47,536 bases of DNA from Clostridia bacterium (GTDB lineage Bacteria > Bacillota > Clostridia > UMGS1883 > UMGS1540). Numbering within the stretch: the first letter of the stretch is position 1; each line of letters begins with the position of its first letter. Of this stretch, positions 28,428-35,514 are shown in pieces. A program made the position numbers and the translations under genes. The DNA is taken from the NCBI GenBank assembly GCA_029006755.1, contig JAQXGO010000026.1, positions 1 to 47,536 on the forward strand. The letters run 5' to 3'. The notes below the pieces were generated by a model. The model saw nothing but the letters and a program-made list of their open reading frames with translations, did not search any database and was not told the origin of the DNA.

Positions 28428-29789
28428 ATGAATGCAAAGCTTGAAGCTTTCAAACAAAATATTAAGGATAAAAAAGTTGTTGTATTGGGAATCGGTGTAA
28501 GCAACAAACCGCTCATTCAGATGCTCTTGTCTTATGGTGCCGTGGTAATGGCTTGTGATAAAAATGATGATCTAACGCCAGAACTTGTTTCCTTAATGCG
28601 CATGGGCGCAAAATTCAGTTTAGGTGAAAAATATCTTGATCATATTGATTGTGATTTGCTGATTCGCACGCCCGGAATGCGACCGGATTTACCGCAGATT
28701 CAATCCGCCAAGCGTCGCGGAGCAAAAATCACAAGTGAAATGGAATTGTTTTTTGACCTTTGCCCCTGCAAAATTATCGGTGTGACCGGGAGCGACGGCA
28801 AATCAACCACTTCTACACTGATATACAATTTATTGAAAAAGGAAGGTAAAACCGTATATTTAGGTGGTAATATCGGCACGCCGCTACTGCCCAAAATTGA
28901 AAGTATGGAAAAGGGACAGTATGCAGTTGTCGAATTGTCCAGCTTCCAACTGCAAACCATGAAGAAAAGTCCGCAGATTGCGGTTGTGACCAACGTAACA
29001 CCCAATCATTTGGATATACACAAAAACATGGATGAGTATATTACGGCCAAAAAGAATATTTTTGCACATCAATCCAAAAGCAGTCGCCTTGTTTTAAACG
29101 CAGATAACGATGTAACCGCAGGCTTTGTCGGGGAAGCGAAAGGTACTGTCGTTACCTTCGGCAGACAGACAGAAGATTCGGACGTTTGTCTCAAAAACGG
29201 GTGCATTTATTTGGATGATACCATGATTTTAAATACGAAGGATATTCTTCTTCCGGGTATACATAATGTTGAAAATTATATGGCTGCTATCGCCGCAGTC
29301 GCGAAAATAGTAAAGCCCACCACGATTCGCAAAGTTGCTAAAAGCTTTACGGGCGTAGAACACCGTATTGAATATGTTCGCGAGGTCGACGGCGTTAAGT
29401 TTTATAATGATTCTATCGCCTCCAGCCCCACGCGTACCCATGCCGGTCTGTATTCTTTTGAGAAAAAAGTGATTTTGATTGCGGGTGGATATGACAAACG
29501 CATACCGTTTGATGATCTTGGTTACGATATTAAAGAACGCGTTAAAAAATTGTATTTAATCGGCGCCACTGCTACGAAAATCAAAGAGGCTGTTGTGCGC
29601 GCGTATGAAGGCAAACGTACTTTGCCTATTTATATGTATCCAAGTTTAGATGTCGCCGTAAAAGAAGCCTATATGGGTGCAGAAGCCGGCGATGTGGTCA
29701 TCATGTCCCCGGCGTGCGCCAGTTTTGATATGTTTAAAAATTTTGAAGAACGTGGAAAACGATATAAGGAATTGGTTAAGAATCTATGA
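28428..29789 (+). CDS. murD: UDP-MurNAc-L-Ala:D-Glu ligase
   Basis: A 453-residue ATP-dependent ligase adding D-glutamate to UDP-MurNAc-L-alanine in cytosolic peptidoglycan synthesis. A Rossmann-type N-domain (VVVLGIGVSNKPL) is followed by the ATP loop GVTGSDGKST (118-127), VELSSFQLQ and NVTPNHLDIH (catalytic His and carbamylated-Lys region), and a C-terminal domain with NDSIASSPT and SPACASFDMF, where MurD proteins bind ATP and substrate. It stands apart from the dcw cluster. Its TGA overlaps the ATG of the first M42 gene (ATGA). Confidence 0.97.
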   Translation: MNAKLEAFKQNIKDKKVVVLGIGVSNKPLIQMLLSYGAVVMACDKNDDLTPELVSLMRMGAKFSLGEKYLDHIDCDLLIRTPGMRPDLPQIQSAKRRGAKITSEMELFFDLCPCKIIGVTGSDGKSTTSTLIYNLLKKEGKTVYLGGNIGTPLLPKIESMEKGQYAVVELSSFQLQTMKKSPQIAVVTNVTPNHLDIHKNMDEYITAKKNIFAHQSKSSRLVLNADNDVTAGFVGEAKGTVVTFGRQTEDSDVCLKNGCIYLDDTMILNTKDILLPGIHNVENYMAAIAAVAKIVKPTTIRKVAKSFTGVEHRIEYVREVDGVKFYNDSIASSPTRTHAGLYSFEKKVILIAGGYDKRIPFDDLGYDIKERVKKLYLIGATATKIKEAVVRAYEGKRTLPIYMYPSLDVAVKEAYMGAEAGDVVIMSPACASFDMFKNFEERGKRYKELVKNL

Positions 29790-30811
29790 GAACTACGCTT
29801 GAAACCTTTTGTCTTGCACCCGGGGTGTCCGGCCATGAGGGCAATATTGCAGATGTTTTCTCTGCCATGCTCTCCCCCTTTTGTGACCATATTGACCGTG
29901 ATCCCTTAGGCAGTGTGATAGGCTATTTAAAGGGGTATGCTGACACGAAAAAAACGATTATGCTGGAGGCACATACAGATAAAATCGGTCTAATGGTGCG
30001 CCATATCACCGAAGACGGATTTTTGCTTGTGTCCCCCATCGGCGGCTTTGACACAAAGATTTTGCCCGCAACCGCCGTACGAATTTACGGCCGCCGTGTA
30101 TTGCACGGCGTAATTTGTGCTGTTCCGCCGCATATTGCAAAAAATGATGCTGCCCCGAAAATGGAGATGCTCTGTATTGATACCGGCTACTCCCGCGCCT
30201 CTCTATCCGATGCTGTTTTGGTCGGGGACGTGGTAGAATTTGATACCAGCTTTACCTCGTTGCACGGCGATATGGTAGCAGCCTCTGCAATGGATGACCG
30301 CGCCGGTCTTGCTATTTTGTATCATTGCGCACAAACGCTTTATCAAACCAGTTTCCCTTTTAATATTGCAATTGTAGCTTCTGCACAAGAGGAGGTTGGT
30401 CTTCGTGGGGCGTATACTGCGGCGTATAACGTAAATCCTTATGCCGCCGTTTGCATTGACGTATGCCATGGGCAAACGCCGGATGCCTCCAGAAACACCT
30501 TTGCTATGGGCGGCGGGCCCGTGATTACAATTGGTCCAAACGTCCAACGGCAGATGTCCGATCGTCTTATTGCTGTTGCAAAGGCGCAGAATATTGCTTA
30601 TCAAATCGACGTGGACAGCGGCGATACAGGTACCGACGCCTGGGCTGTACAGACCACCCGTCTTGGTGTATATACGGCTCTTTTATCCCTTCCCCTTCGT
30701 TACATGCATAGTGGGTATGAGGTTTTGCACTTAAAGGATGCAACCCAAACTGCCGCCCTACTGTGCGCATGGATAAATGAAATAGGAAAGCAGGGTGAAC
30801 TATGCTTTTAA
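29786..30811 (+). CDS. M42 glutamyl-aminopeptidase-like protein, copy 1
   Basis: A 341-residue member of the M42 family, which forms large tetrahedral dodecamers that trim short peptides. The dinuclear-site residues look complete: H63 and D65 (EAHTDKIG), bridging D170 (AMDDRAG), general base E202 and ligand E203 (AQEEVG), D225 (CIDVCHG) and H308 (YMHSGYE). A small dimerisation domain lies between about residues 75 and 160. Translation is coupled to murD by an ATGA overlap, and its own 3' end overlaps the next M42 gene by 10 nt. The substrate is not predictable; M42 members include glutamyl-, lysyl- and leucyl-aminopeptidases. Confidence 0.9.
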   Translation: MRTTLETFCLAPGVSGHEGNIADVFSAMLSPFCDHIDRDPLGSVIGYLKGYADTKKTIMLEAHTDKIGLMVRHITEDGFLLVSPIGGFDTKILPATAVRIYGRRVLHGVICAVPPHIAKNDAAPKMEMLCIDTGYSRASLSDAVLVGDVVEFDTSFTSLHGDMVAASAMDDRAGLAILYHCAQTLYQTSFPFNIAIVASAQEEVGLRGAYTAAYNVNPYAAVCIDVCHGQTPDASRNTFAMGGGPVITIGPNVQRQMSDRLIAVAKAQNIAYQIDVDSGDTGTDAWAVQTTRLGVYTALLSLPLRYMHSGYEVLHLKDATQTAALLCAWINEIGKQGELCF

Positions 30812-31815
30812 AAGAACTATGTGATGCCTCTGGCGTCTCCGGCAACGAAGCTGAGATCCGCCAATGCATTGCCTCGCATTTGTCAGACTGTACATTGCAT
30901 ACAGATGCAATGGGGAATCTTCTAGCCCATCGTGCCGGAAAAGGACCCAAAATTCTCTTTGCAGCACATATGGATGAAGTAGGTCTTATCATCTCCGGTG
31001 CAGAAGAAAACGGATTTTTGCGTTTTAAAACGGTAGGCGGTATTAACACAGATGTTATTTTAGGAAAAAAAGTGTATATCGGTGCAAAAAGAGTACCTGG
31101 CATCGTAGGTATCTGTGCGGTCCATTTGCAAAAAAAAGAAATGCGTGAGGCCTCCGTAGAGGAGGAAAACATGTATATTGATATTGGTGCTGCCAGCCGA
31201 GAGGAAGCACTTTCCATTGTGCAACTGGGTGACACGGCTGTTTTTTCCTCTCATTTTACTTTGTTTGGGGATAATCTGGTGGATGCAAAAGCAATTGATG
31301 ACCGTGCCGGTTGTGCGCTTTTGCTTCGCCTGATGCAAAAGCGATATCACGCAGATATTTGCTGTGCCTTTACTGCACAGGAAGAAGTCGGCACGCGTGG
31401 TGCGCAGGCCGCTGCAGAATTCTTTCATCCGGACTTTGCAATTGTGTTAGAATCCACTATCTGCTCTGATTTTCATCCAACCTTGCCTGCCGCCCATGTC
31501 ACTACACTCGGAGCCGGACCCGTCATTCCGTTTATGGACAGAACCTCCACCCCGGATAGAACCTTAGTGGCATCTATAACGTCCGTTGCAGCAAAGCAGG
31601 GAATTCCCTGGCAACGCAAGCGTTCTACACGAGGCGGAACGGACGCAGGTACCATTTCCCGCGCTGTGGAAGGAATTCCCACGGCAATTTTGGCACTGCC
31701 ATGCCGTAATCTCCATACCCCTACAACAGTAATTTGTATGGATGATTATGAAAACACATGGAACTTACTGGATGCTTGGCTTCGTACTTTTACAGCATGC
31801 CCAAAGGAGATATAA
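30802..31815 (+). CDS. M42 glutamyl-aminopeptidase-like protein, copy 2
   Basis: A 337-residue M42 paralogue, also with an intact active site: H56 and D58 (AHMDEVG), D166 (AIDDRAG), E194 and E195 (AQEEVG), E217 (VLESTI) and H305 (NLHTPT). Its ATG lies 10 nt inside the end of copy 1, and copy 3 starts 3 nt after its stop, so the three proteins are probably made together. Copies 1 and 2 differ enough to suggest different peptide preferences or subunits of one mixed complex; the latter is inference. Confidence 0.92.
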   Translation: MLLKELCDASGVSGNEAEIRQCIASHLSDCTLHTDAMGNLLAHRAGKGPKILFAAHMDEVGLIISGAEENGFLRFKTVGGINTDVILGKKVYIGAKRVPGIVGICAVHLQKKEMREASVEEENMYIDIGAASREEALSIVQLGDTAVFSSHFTLFGDNLVDAKAIDDRAGCALLLRLMQKRYHADICCAFTAQEEVGTRGAQAAAEFFHPDFAIVLESTICSDFHPTLPAAHVTTLGAGPVIPFMDRTSTPDRTLVASITSVAAKQGIPWQRKRSTRGGTDAGTISRAVEGIPTAILALPCRNLHTPTTVICMDDYENTWNLLDAWLRTFTACPKEI

Positions 31816-31817
31816 GA

Positions 31818-32711
31818 ATGAAAGATATGCTTAAAAAGCTTGCAGCTATTCCCTCGCCTTCCGGCACTGAGGATGCAATGCGAAACACCCTGCAAGCGTA
31901 TTTGAAAGATTTAGATACAACCATAGATGCTCATGGCTCGCTGATTGTGCATAAAAAGGGTGAAGGCGAAGGCATTGTTGTGCTTGCCGCCATGGATACC
32001 CCTTCTCTTTTTGTAACTGCTGCAGATAAGGGTTTTTCCCGCTTTTCGCCTACGGATGAATTGACTGTGCCGGATGGCACGATCGTGCAATTTACTGATG
32101 GTATTGTGGGTGTTGTGAGCAAGGATGATGCAGGCCAGTTTATTGATACGGGCGATGTGCCCGTTCCTATTGGTGCCGGTGCCGCACCGCTGCCGTCGGT
32201 ATGGGAAATTGGCGCAACACGGCTTTGCGGATTTGCACTTGGGAACTACGCTGCCCTCACCGCCTGTTTGTCTGCTGCTTTAGAGAAAACCACAAAAGAC
32301 GTATACTATGTATTTGCAGCAAAAACCTGTATTCGTCAGTTTTCACCGGCCTTTATGCAGAAAGTAAAAGCAAATCTTCTTATTTCTGTGGAGGTTAGCG
32401 CGGCCAATGATTATCCGGAGGAAAAGGCTGTCTTTTTGTCGCTTGGCCAAGGCACCTCCTTACGCATCAAGGATAAGAATATGCTGTCTGCACCGGATGC
32501 GATTGCCTACCTTTCTGCCTTGCCTGTTTCTACTGTTCGCGAGGTCAGCATGCGCAGGGGTATCGGCGGTACGGTGCAAAAGGCCTTCGGCGGTATTAAA
32601 AGCGTCGGCATTGGTATTCCAACCCGGTATGCAGATACATTGGGTGAAATGGTTGATATGAAAGACATAGAGAATACAAAAAATTTATTGCTTGCCTGTC
32701 TTTCCAATTAA
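31818..32711 (+). CDS. M42-family paralogue without catalytic residues (pseudoenzyme)
   Basis: A 297-residue protein that aligns along its length with copy 2 but lacks the active site. The first metal His is A58 (LAAMDT against AAHMDE), the bridging Asp is G142 (ALGNYAA against AIDDRAG), the catalytic and metal Glu pair is T170-C171 (AAKTCI against TAQEEV), and the last His is D273. D60 and E192 remain. The frame is intact, and the start (ATG 31818) has AAGGAG 8 nt upstream, so this is a maintained gene and not debris. A regulatory or structural partner of the two active paralogues is the obvious inference. A longer in-frame start at 31758 inside copy 2 is less likely. Confidence 0.85.
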   Translation: MKDMLKKLAAIPSPSGTEDAMRNTLQAYLKDLDTTIDAHGSLIVHKKGEGEGIVVLAAMDTPSLFVTAADKGFSRFSPTDELTVPDGTIVQFTDGIVGVVSKDDAGQFIDTGDVPVPIGAGAAPLPSVWEIGATRLCGFALGNYAALTACLSAALEKTTKDVYYVFAAKTCIRQFSPAFMQKVKANLLISVEVSAANDYPEEKAVFLSLGQGTSLRIKDKNMLSAPDAIAYLSALPVSTVREVSMRRGIGGTVQKAFGGIKSVGIGIPTRYADTLGEMVDMKDIENTKNLLLACLSN

Positions 32712-32762
32712 CCTTTTGCCCCGACAAGAACAAACCTTTTTTAATAATTTTTAAAAAAACTC

Positions 32763-32791
32763 TTGTAATGTGCAAATAAATGTGCTATAAT
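32763..32791 (+). promoter_or_regulatory. Promoter of rpmB
   Basis: TTGTAA (32763-32768), 17-nt spacer, TATAAT (32786-32791) preceded by TGTGC, 35 nt before rpmB. No ribosomal-protein leader fold is evident. Confidence 0.78.
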
Positions 32792-32826
32792 ACCTTTGTT
32801 TATGTAAGCCAAGGAGGTGTTTATAT

Positions 32827-33015
32827 ATGGCAAAGTGTGATATTTGCGGCAAGGGCGTTTCTTTTGGTATCCAGGTTAGTCATTCTCACAGAAGATCAAA
32901 TAAAATTTGGAAGCCCAATGTGAGAAAGGTTAAAGCTATCGTAGGCGGTTCGCCCAAAACCGTTCATGTATGCTCTCGTTGCTTGCGCTCTGGCAGCGTA
33001 ACTAGAGCAATGTAG
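32827..33015 (+). CDS. rpmB: 50S ribosomal protein L28
   Basis: A 62-residue ribosomal protein with MAKCDICGKG at the start and VCSRCLRSG near the end; the two CxxC pairs make it the zinc-binding (C+) form. AAGGAGGTG precedes the ATG. It is transcribed alone, between a consensus promoter and a clear intrinsic terminator. Confidence 0.97.
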   Translation: MAKCDICGKGVSFGIQVSHSHRRSNKIWKPNVRKVKAIVGGSPKTVHVCSRCLRSGSVTRAM

Positions 33016-33036
33016 TTGTTTTTATGTACGCGAAAG

Positions 33037-33067
33037 GAAGATATTTGGTGGGAATATCTTCTTTTTT
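33037..33067 (+). terminator. Intrinsic terminator of rpmB
   Basis: GAAGATATT (33037-33045) pairs perfectly with AATATCTTC (33053-33061) around a 7-nt loop and is followed by six T. It lies 22 nt after the rpmB stop and shows that the downstream gene cannot start as early as 33024. Confidence 0.9.
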
Positions 33068-33110
33068 CATTTATGAAGTGAATTCTGCAAATGCGGAAAG
33101 AGGGAGTTTT

Positions 33111-33992
33111 TTGAAGTACAAACGTAAGTGGGGCGATCGGGCAGACGGCAGGCTTATTCGCACGTTGCCGCCAATTTCCAAAGTATCCCCCTATATTATG
33201 AAAAATCGTACCGGCGCACAGAATTTGGTGCATTATACGCTTGATGTTTCTAATATTGAAGCGTATGTTCGCAAAAAAAGGCAGGAAGGGCTTAAAAACT
33301 TCGGTATTCTCCATGTCTTGGTCGCCGCATATATTCGCACCGTTTCTAAACGTCCCGGTATCAATCGATTCATTTCCGGGCAAAAGATTTTTGCACGGCA
33401 TGGAATTGATGTCATCATGAGCATTAAAACTTCCATGACGTTGGAGGCCGGCGACACGATGATAAAGCTTCCCTTCTCCCCTGATGCCACAGCAGATGAT
33501 GTGTATCATACCTTTTGCGCGGAATTAGAGAAAACGCGCGACGCTTTGGCAGAAGAAAGCTCTTTTGATAAAACTGCGCGCATCCTTCAATACATCCCCG
33601 GTCTTTTGCTAAAGTTTTCGATTAGTTTTCTGCGGTTCCTGGACTATTTTGGACTGTTGCCTAAAAGTCTTTTGTATGTTAGTCCCTTCCATGGTTCGTT
33701 AGTGATAACCTCCATGGGTTCTTTAGGAATTCCGCCTATATACCATCATTTATACGATTTTGGCAATGTTCCGGTTTTCGTCGCTTATGGTGCAAAAAAA
33801 CAGGATGTTGTTTTACATAAGTCGACCGGTGAGGTTGGGCTGCAAAAATATCTTGATTTTACTGTCACCACCGATGAGCGCATCTGTGATGGCTATTATT
33901 ACGCATCAGCACTTAAAGTGCTACGCAGCATTTTGGAACACCCCTCCGAACTGGATGCGCCGCCGGAAAAGGTATTAGAAGATATTCAATAA
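33111..33992 (+). CDS. 2-oxoacid dehydrogenase E2-like acyltransferase-fold protein
   Basis: A 293-residue single-domain protein of the CoA-dependent acyltransferase (CAT/E2) fold. It has no lipoyl or subunit-binding domain. The N-terminal KWGDRADGRLIRTLPPISK and the strands VHYTLDVSNIEAYV and GIDVIMSIKTSM fit the fold. The position of the HxxxDG catalytic motif reads ERICDG (in TTDERICDGYYYA), so the catalytic His is replaced by Glu and ordinary acetyl transfer is doubtful. Stand-alone proteins like this occur in Firmicutes without a known role. I place the start at TTG 33111 behind AGAGGGAG; an upstream ATG at 33024 would make the rpmB terminator coding. No dehydrogenase genes are nearby. 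Confidence 0.75.
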   Translation: MKYKRKWGDRADGRLIRTLPPISKVSPYIMKNRTGAQNLVHYTLDVSNIEAYVRKKRQEGLKNFGILHVLVAAYIRTVSKRPGINRFISGQKIFARHGIDVIMSIKTSMTLEAGDTMIKLPFSPDATADDVYHTFCAELEKTRDALAEESSFDKTARILQYIPGLLLKFSISFLRFLDYFGLLPKSLLYVSPFHGSLVITSMGSLGIPPIYHHLYDFGNVPVFVAYGAKKQDVVLHKSTGEVGLQKYLDFTVTTDERICDGYYYASALKVLRSILEHPSELDAPPEKVLEDIQ

Positions 33993-34159
33993 AAAGATAT
34001 ACGACAAAACATATAAATTTCCCTGGAGAACACTGTACGATTTTGTTTTTGACTATTTTATCCGCATTCCAAGCAATCATCGAAACGGTTATGAATGGTC
34101 GCATGGCAATAGAAGATGCTGCACGCAATATAAAAATATTAAAAGAAAACAATTTTTTC

Positions 34160-34188
34160 TTGACAAAAGCATATTTTTCTGCTATAAT
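34160..34188 (+). promoter_or_regulatory. Consensus promoter of the tRNA-Ser pair
   Basis: TTGACA (34160-34165), 17-nt spacer, TATAAT (34183-34188), with an A/T-rich UP-like run just upstream. It is one of the best sigma-A matches in the window. The 167 nt before it, after the E2-like gene, hold no supported gene. Confidence 0.9.
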
Positions 34189-34205
34189 ATTTTTTGCTGA
34201 TGCAG

Positions 34206-34292
34206 GGAGAGGTGTCCGAGCGGTTTAAGGAGCTGGTCTTGAAAACCAGTGACTCGTAAGAGCCGTGGGTTCGAATCCCACCTTCTCCGCCA
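34206..34292 (+). tRNA. tRNA-Ser (UGA)
   Basis: A type II tRNA with acceptor GGAGAGG pairing with CTTCTCC (one G-U), discriminator G and encoded CCA (34290-34292). The anticodon stem CTGGT/ACCAG encloses loop CTTGAAA, so the anticodon is TGA (34240-34242), reading UCN serine codons. The variable arm (GACTCGTAAGAGC) and T-arm (GTGGG-TTCGAAT-CCCAC) are both well formed. Confidence 0.97.
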
Positions 34293-34303
34293 AACATTTG
34301 CCT

Positions 34304-34350
34304 CCTGCAAAGACGCCGAGCCGAACCTTTCGCATGTCGGCGCTTGCAGG
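34304..34350 (+). other. Long hairpin between the two tRNA-Ser genes
   Basis: CCTGCAA (34304-34310) pairs with TTGCAGG (34344-34350), and inside it CGCCGA (34314-34319) pairs with TCGGCG (34337-34342), around a 17-nt loop. The 13 base pairs are perfect apart from a small internal loop. No T-run follows, so it is not a terminator; a processing site in the shared tRNA transcript is a plausible role. Confidence 0.6.
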
Positions 34351-34371
34351 CGGTTATCAGCATTATCATGT

Positions 34372-34463
34372 GGAGAAGTACCCAAGTAGGTCGAAGGGGC
34401 TCCCCTGCTAAGGGAGTAGGCTGGGAAACTGGTGCGAGAGTTCGAATCTCTCCTTCTCCGCCA
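34372..34463 (+). tRNA. tRNA-Ser (GCU)
   Basis: A type II tRNA with acceptor GGAGAAG pairing with CTTCTCC, discriminator G and encoded CCA (34461-34463). The anticodon stem CTCCC/GGGAG encloses CTGCTAA, so the anticodon is GCT, reading AGU/AGC serine codons. The T-arm is GAGAG-TTCGAAT-CTCTC. It shares the last 13 nt (CCTTCTCCGCCAA) with the upstream tRNA-Ser. No promoter lies between the two, so they are probably co-transcribed. Confidence 0.97.
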
Positions 34464-34487
34464 AGAAAGCCCCCAATTTGGGGTAAG

Positions 34488-34540
34488 AAAGAAGCCGTAG
34501 CAAAAAGATTTTGAATCATCATTTTGCTACGGCTTCTTTT
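34488..34540 (+). terminator. Dispersed hairpin repeat, copy 1 (terminator after tRNA-Ser)
   Basis: GAAGCCGTAGCAAAA (34491-34505) pairs perfectly with TTTTGCTACGGCTTC (34522-34536); with flanking A/T pairs the stem reaches 18 bp, followed by TTTT. It is the first terminator-like fold after the tRNA pair. A copy with about 46 of 50 bases identical, including the loop, lies at 39721-39770. The motif GGGCTGGAGAAAAATAG at 34541-34557 is the reverse complement of a motif on the other side of copy 2. Confidence 0.75.
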
Positions 34541-34566
34541 GGGGCTGGAGAAAAATAGTGCAGAAT

Positions 34567-34642
34567 GGACAAATTGCGCCAAAGCCGCAGGCTTTGGGTT
34601 CCCGAAGGCGTACACAGGTACGTCGAGAGGCGAAGTTTGTTC
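34567..34642. other. Predicted three-way-junction RNA-like element
   Basis: An outer stem joins ACAAATTGCGCC (34569-34580) and GGCGAAGTTTGT (34629-34640) with 11 of 12 positions paired (one G-T). Inside are AAAGCC/GGCTTT (34581-34595) and CGTAC/GTACG (34609-34622). It lies between the hairpin repeat and the IS3 remnant in the roughly 290-nt gene-free stretch 34464-34753. No promoter is obvious on either strand, so the transcribed strand is unknown. An open frame crosses it on the minus strand, but I do not support it as a gene. Confidence 0.4.
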
Positions 34643-34753
34643 ATAGAGGAATTTACGAATAAAGGCTCACATTTGAAAAAATAATATAATTTTTGAGCTA
34701 TGAGAAATGAACCTCTCATAGCTCTTTTGTTTGTGCGAAAAAGAAGGGAAATA

Positions 34754-35322
34754 AGCTTCAGTTCTTGTTCTATAGTACTTATGATGTACAAGTTCACATT
34801 TGAGACAGCTGAAAAAATTCTCTGCTACGGCGTTAGCATATGGATCACCTTTTCCTGACATGCTTTGCGTAATGCTCTGTTTTGCTGAAAATTCACGGTA
34901 TCCTAAAGAAGCGTACTGTACACCTCGGTCACTATGAAAAATTAAGTTGGTTTGCGGCTTTTGACGGTTTACAGCCATTTCCAGAGCGGAAACTGTGAGG
35001 TTAGTATCAATGCGGCTCGAAAAGGCATAGCCGACGGATGTTTTTAATACATCAATAACCTCGTCTTTCTCGGCAAGCTGCTTACGAAGAGCGCGGTTTT
35101 CAGCTTCAAGCTCATGCTGATGCTTGTCATTACGGTTTTTCCTGTCGGTTGCGCCGGGCTGAACGCCTGCACGCTTGAGCCAGGATTTAAGAGTATCTAT
35201 GCAGATACCAAGCTCTGTGGCAACCTCTTTTGAGGGTGTCCTTGTTCGGTAACCATTTGAGCAGCGCCAGCCTTGAATGTCTCATCATACCAGGGCGGCA
35301 TTGTTCCTTTTTGGATTGACAT
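34754..35322 (-). pseudogene. Decayed IS3-family transposase (orfA-orfB deletion fusion)
   Basis: Reading leftward from ATG 35322 (GGAGGG 7 nt upstream), the OrfA start is MSIQKGTMPPWYDETFKAGA and the frame shifts near 35233-35243. The other frame continues as OrfA (EVATELGICIDTLKSWLKRA, a helix-turn-helix, then a leucine-zipper-like ELEAENRALRKQLAEKDEVI) and runs directly into the C-terminal part of OrfB (SSRIDTNLTVSALEMAVNR, IFHSDRGVQYAS, DPYANAVAENFFSCLKCELV). The second Asp (HSDRG) and the Glu (AVAENFF) of the DDE triad are present, but the segment with the first Asp is deleted, and homology ends near 34754. It cannot be an active transposase. Confidence 0.88.
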
Positions 35323-35514
35323 GAAAATCCCTCCTGTAATTTTGGATTTGTTTATGTCCATTCCATTATATCACACTTTTTTCTGCCCTTTGCTTGGTCT
35401 TTTATTCATTCTTGTAAAATATGTCTGTAAGATACCTTTCCACCCTTACCAACAAGCTTTACTTGGACTTCGTCAAGGAACAAATCTGTGAATCATCATT
35501 ATCGTTAGTCCCCA

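Noticed and set aside
33993-34159. Protein-like reading in two plus-strand frames before the tRNA-Ser promoter
   Set aside because: No start codon with ribosome site in one frame, and the other runs into the promoter and the tRNA; at most a gene remnant.
34519-34797. 92-residue minus-strand open frame across the hairpin repeat and three-way element
   Set aside because: It covers inverted repeats and the end of the IS remnant, has no ribosome site and no recognisable domain.
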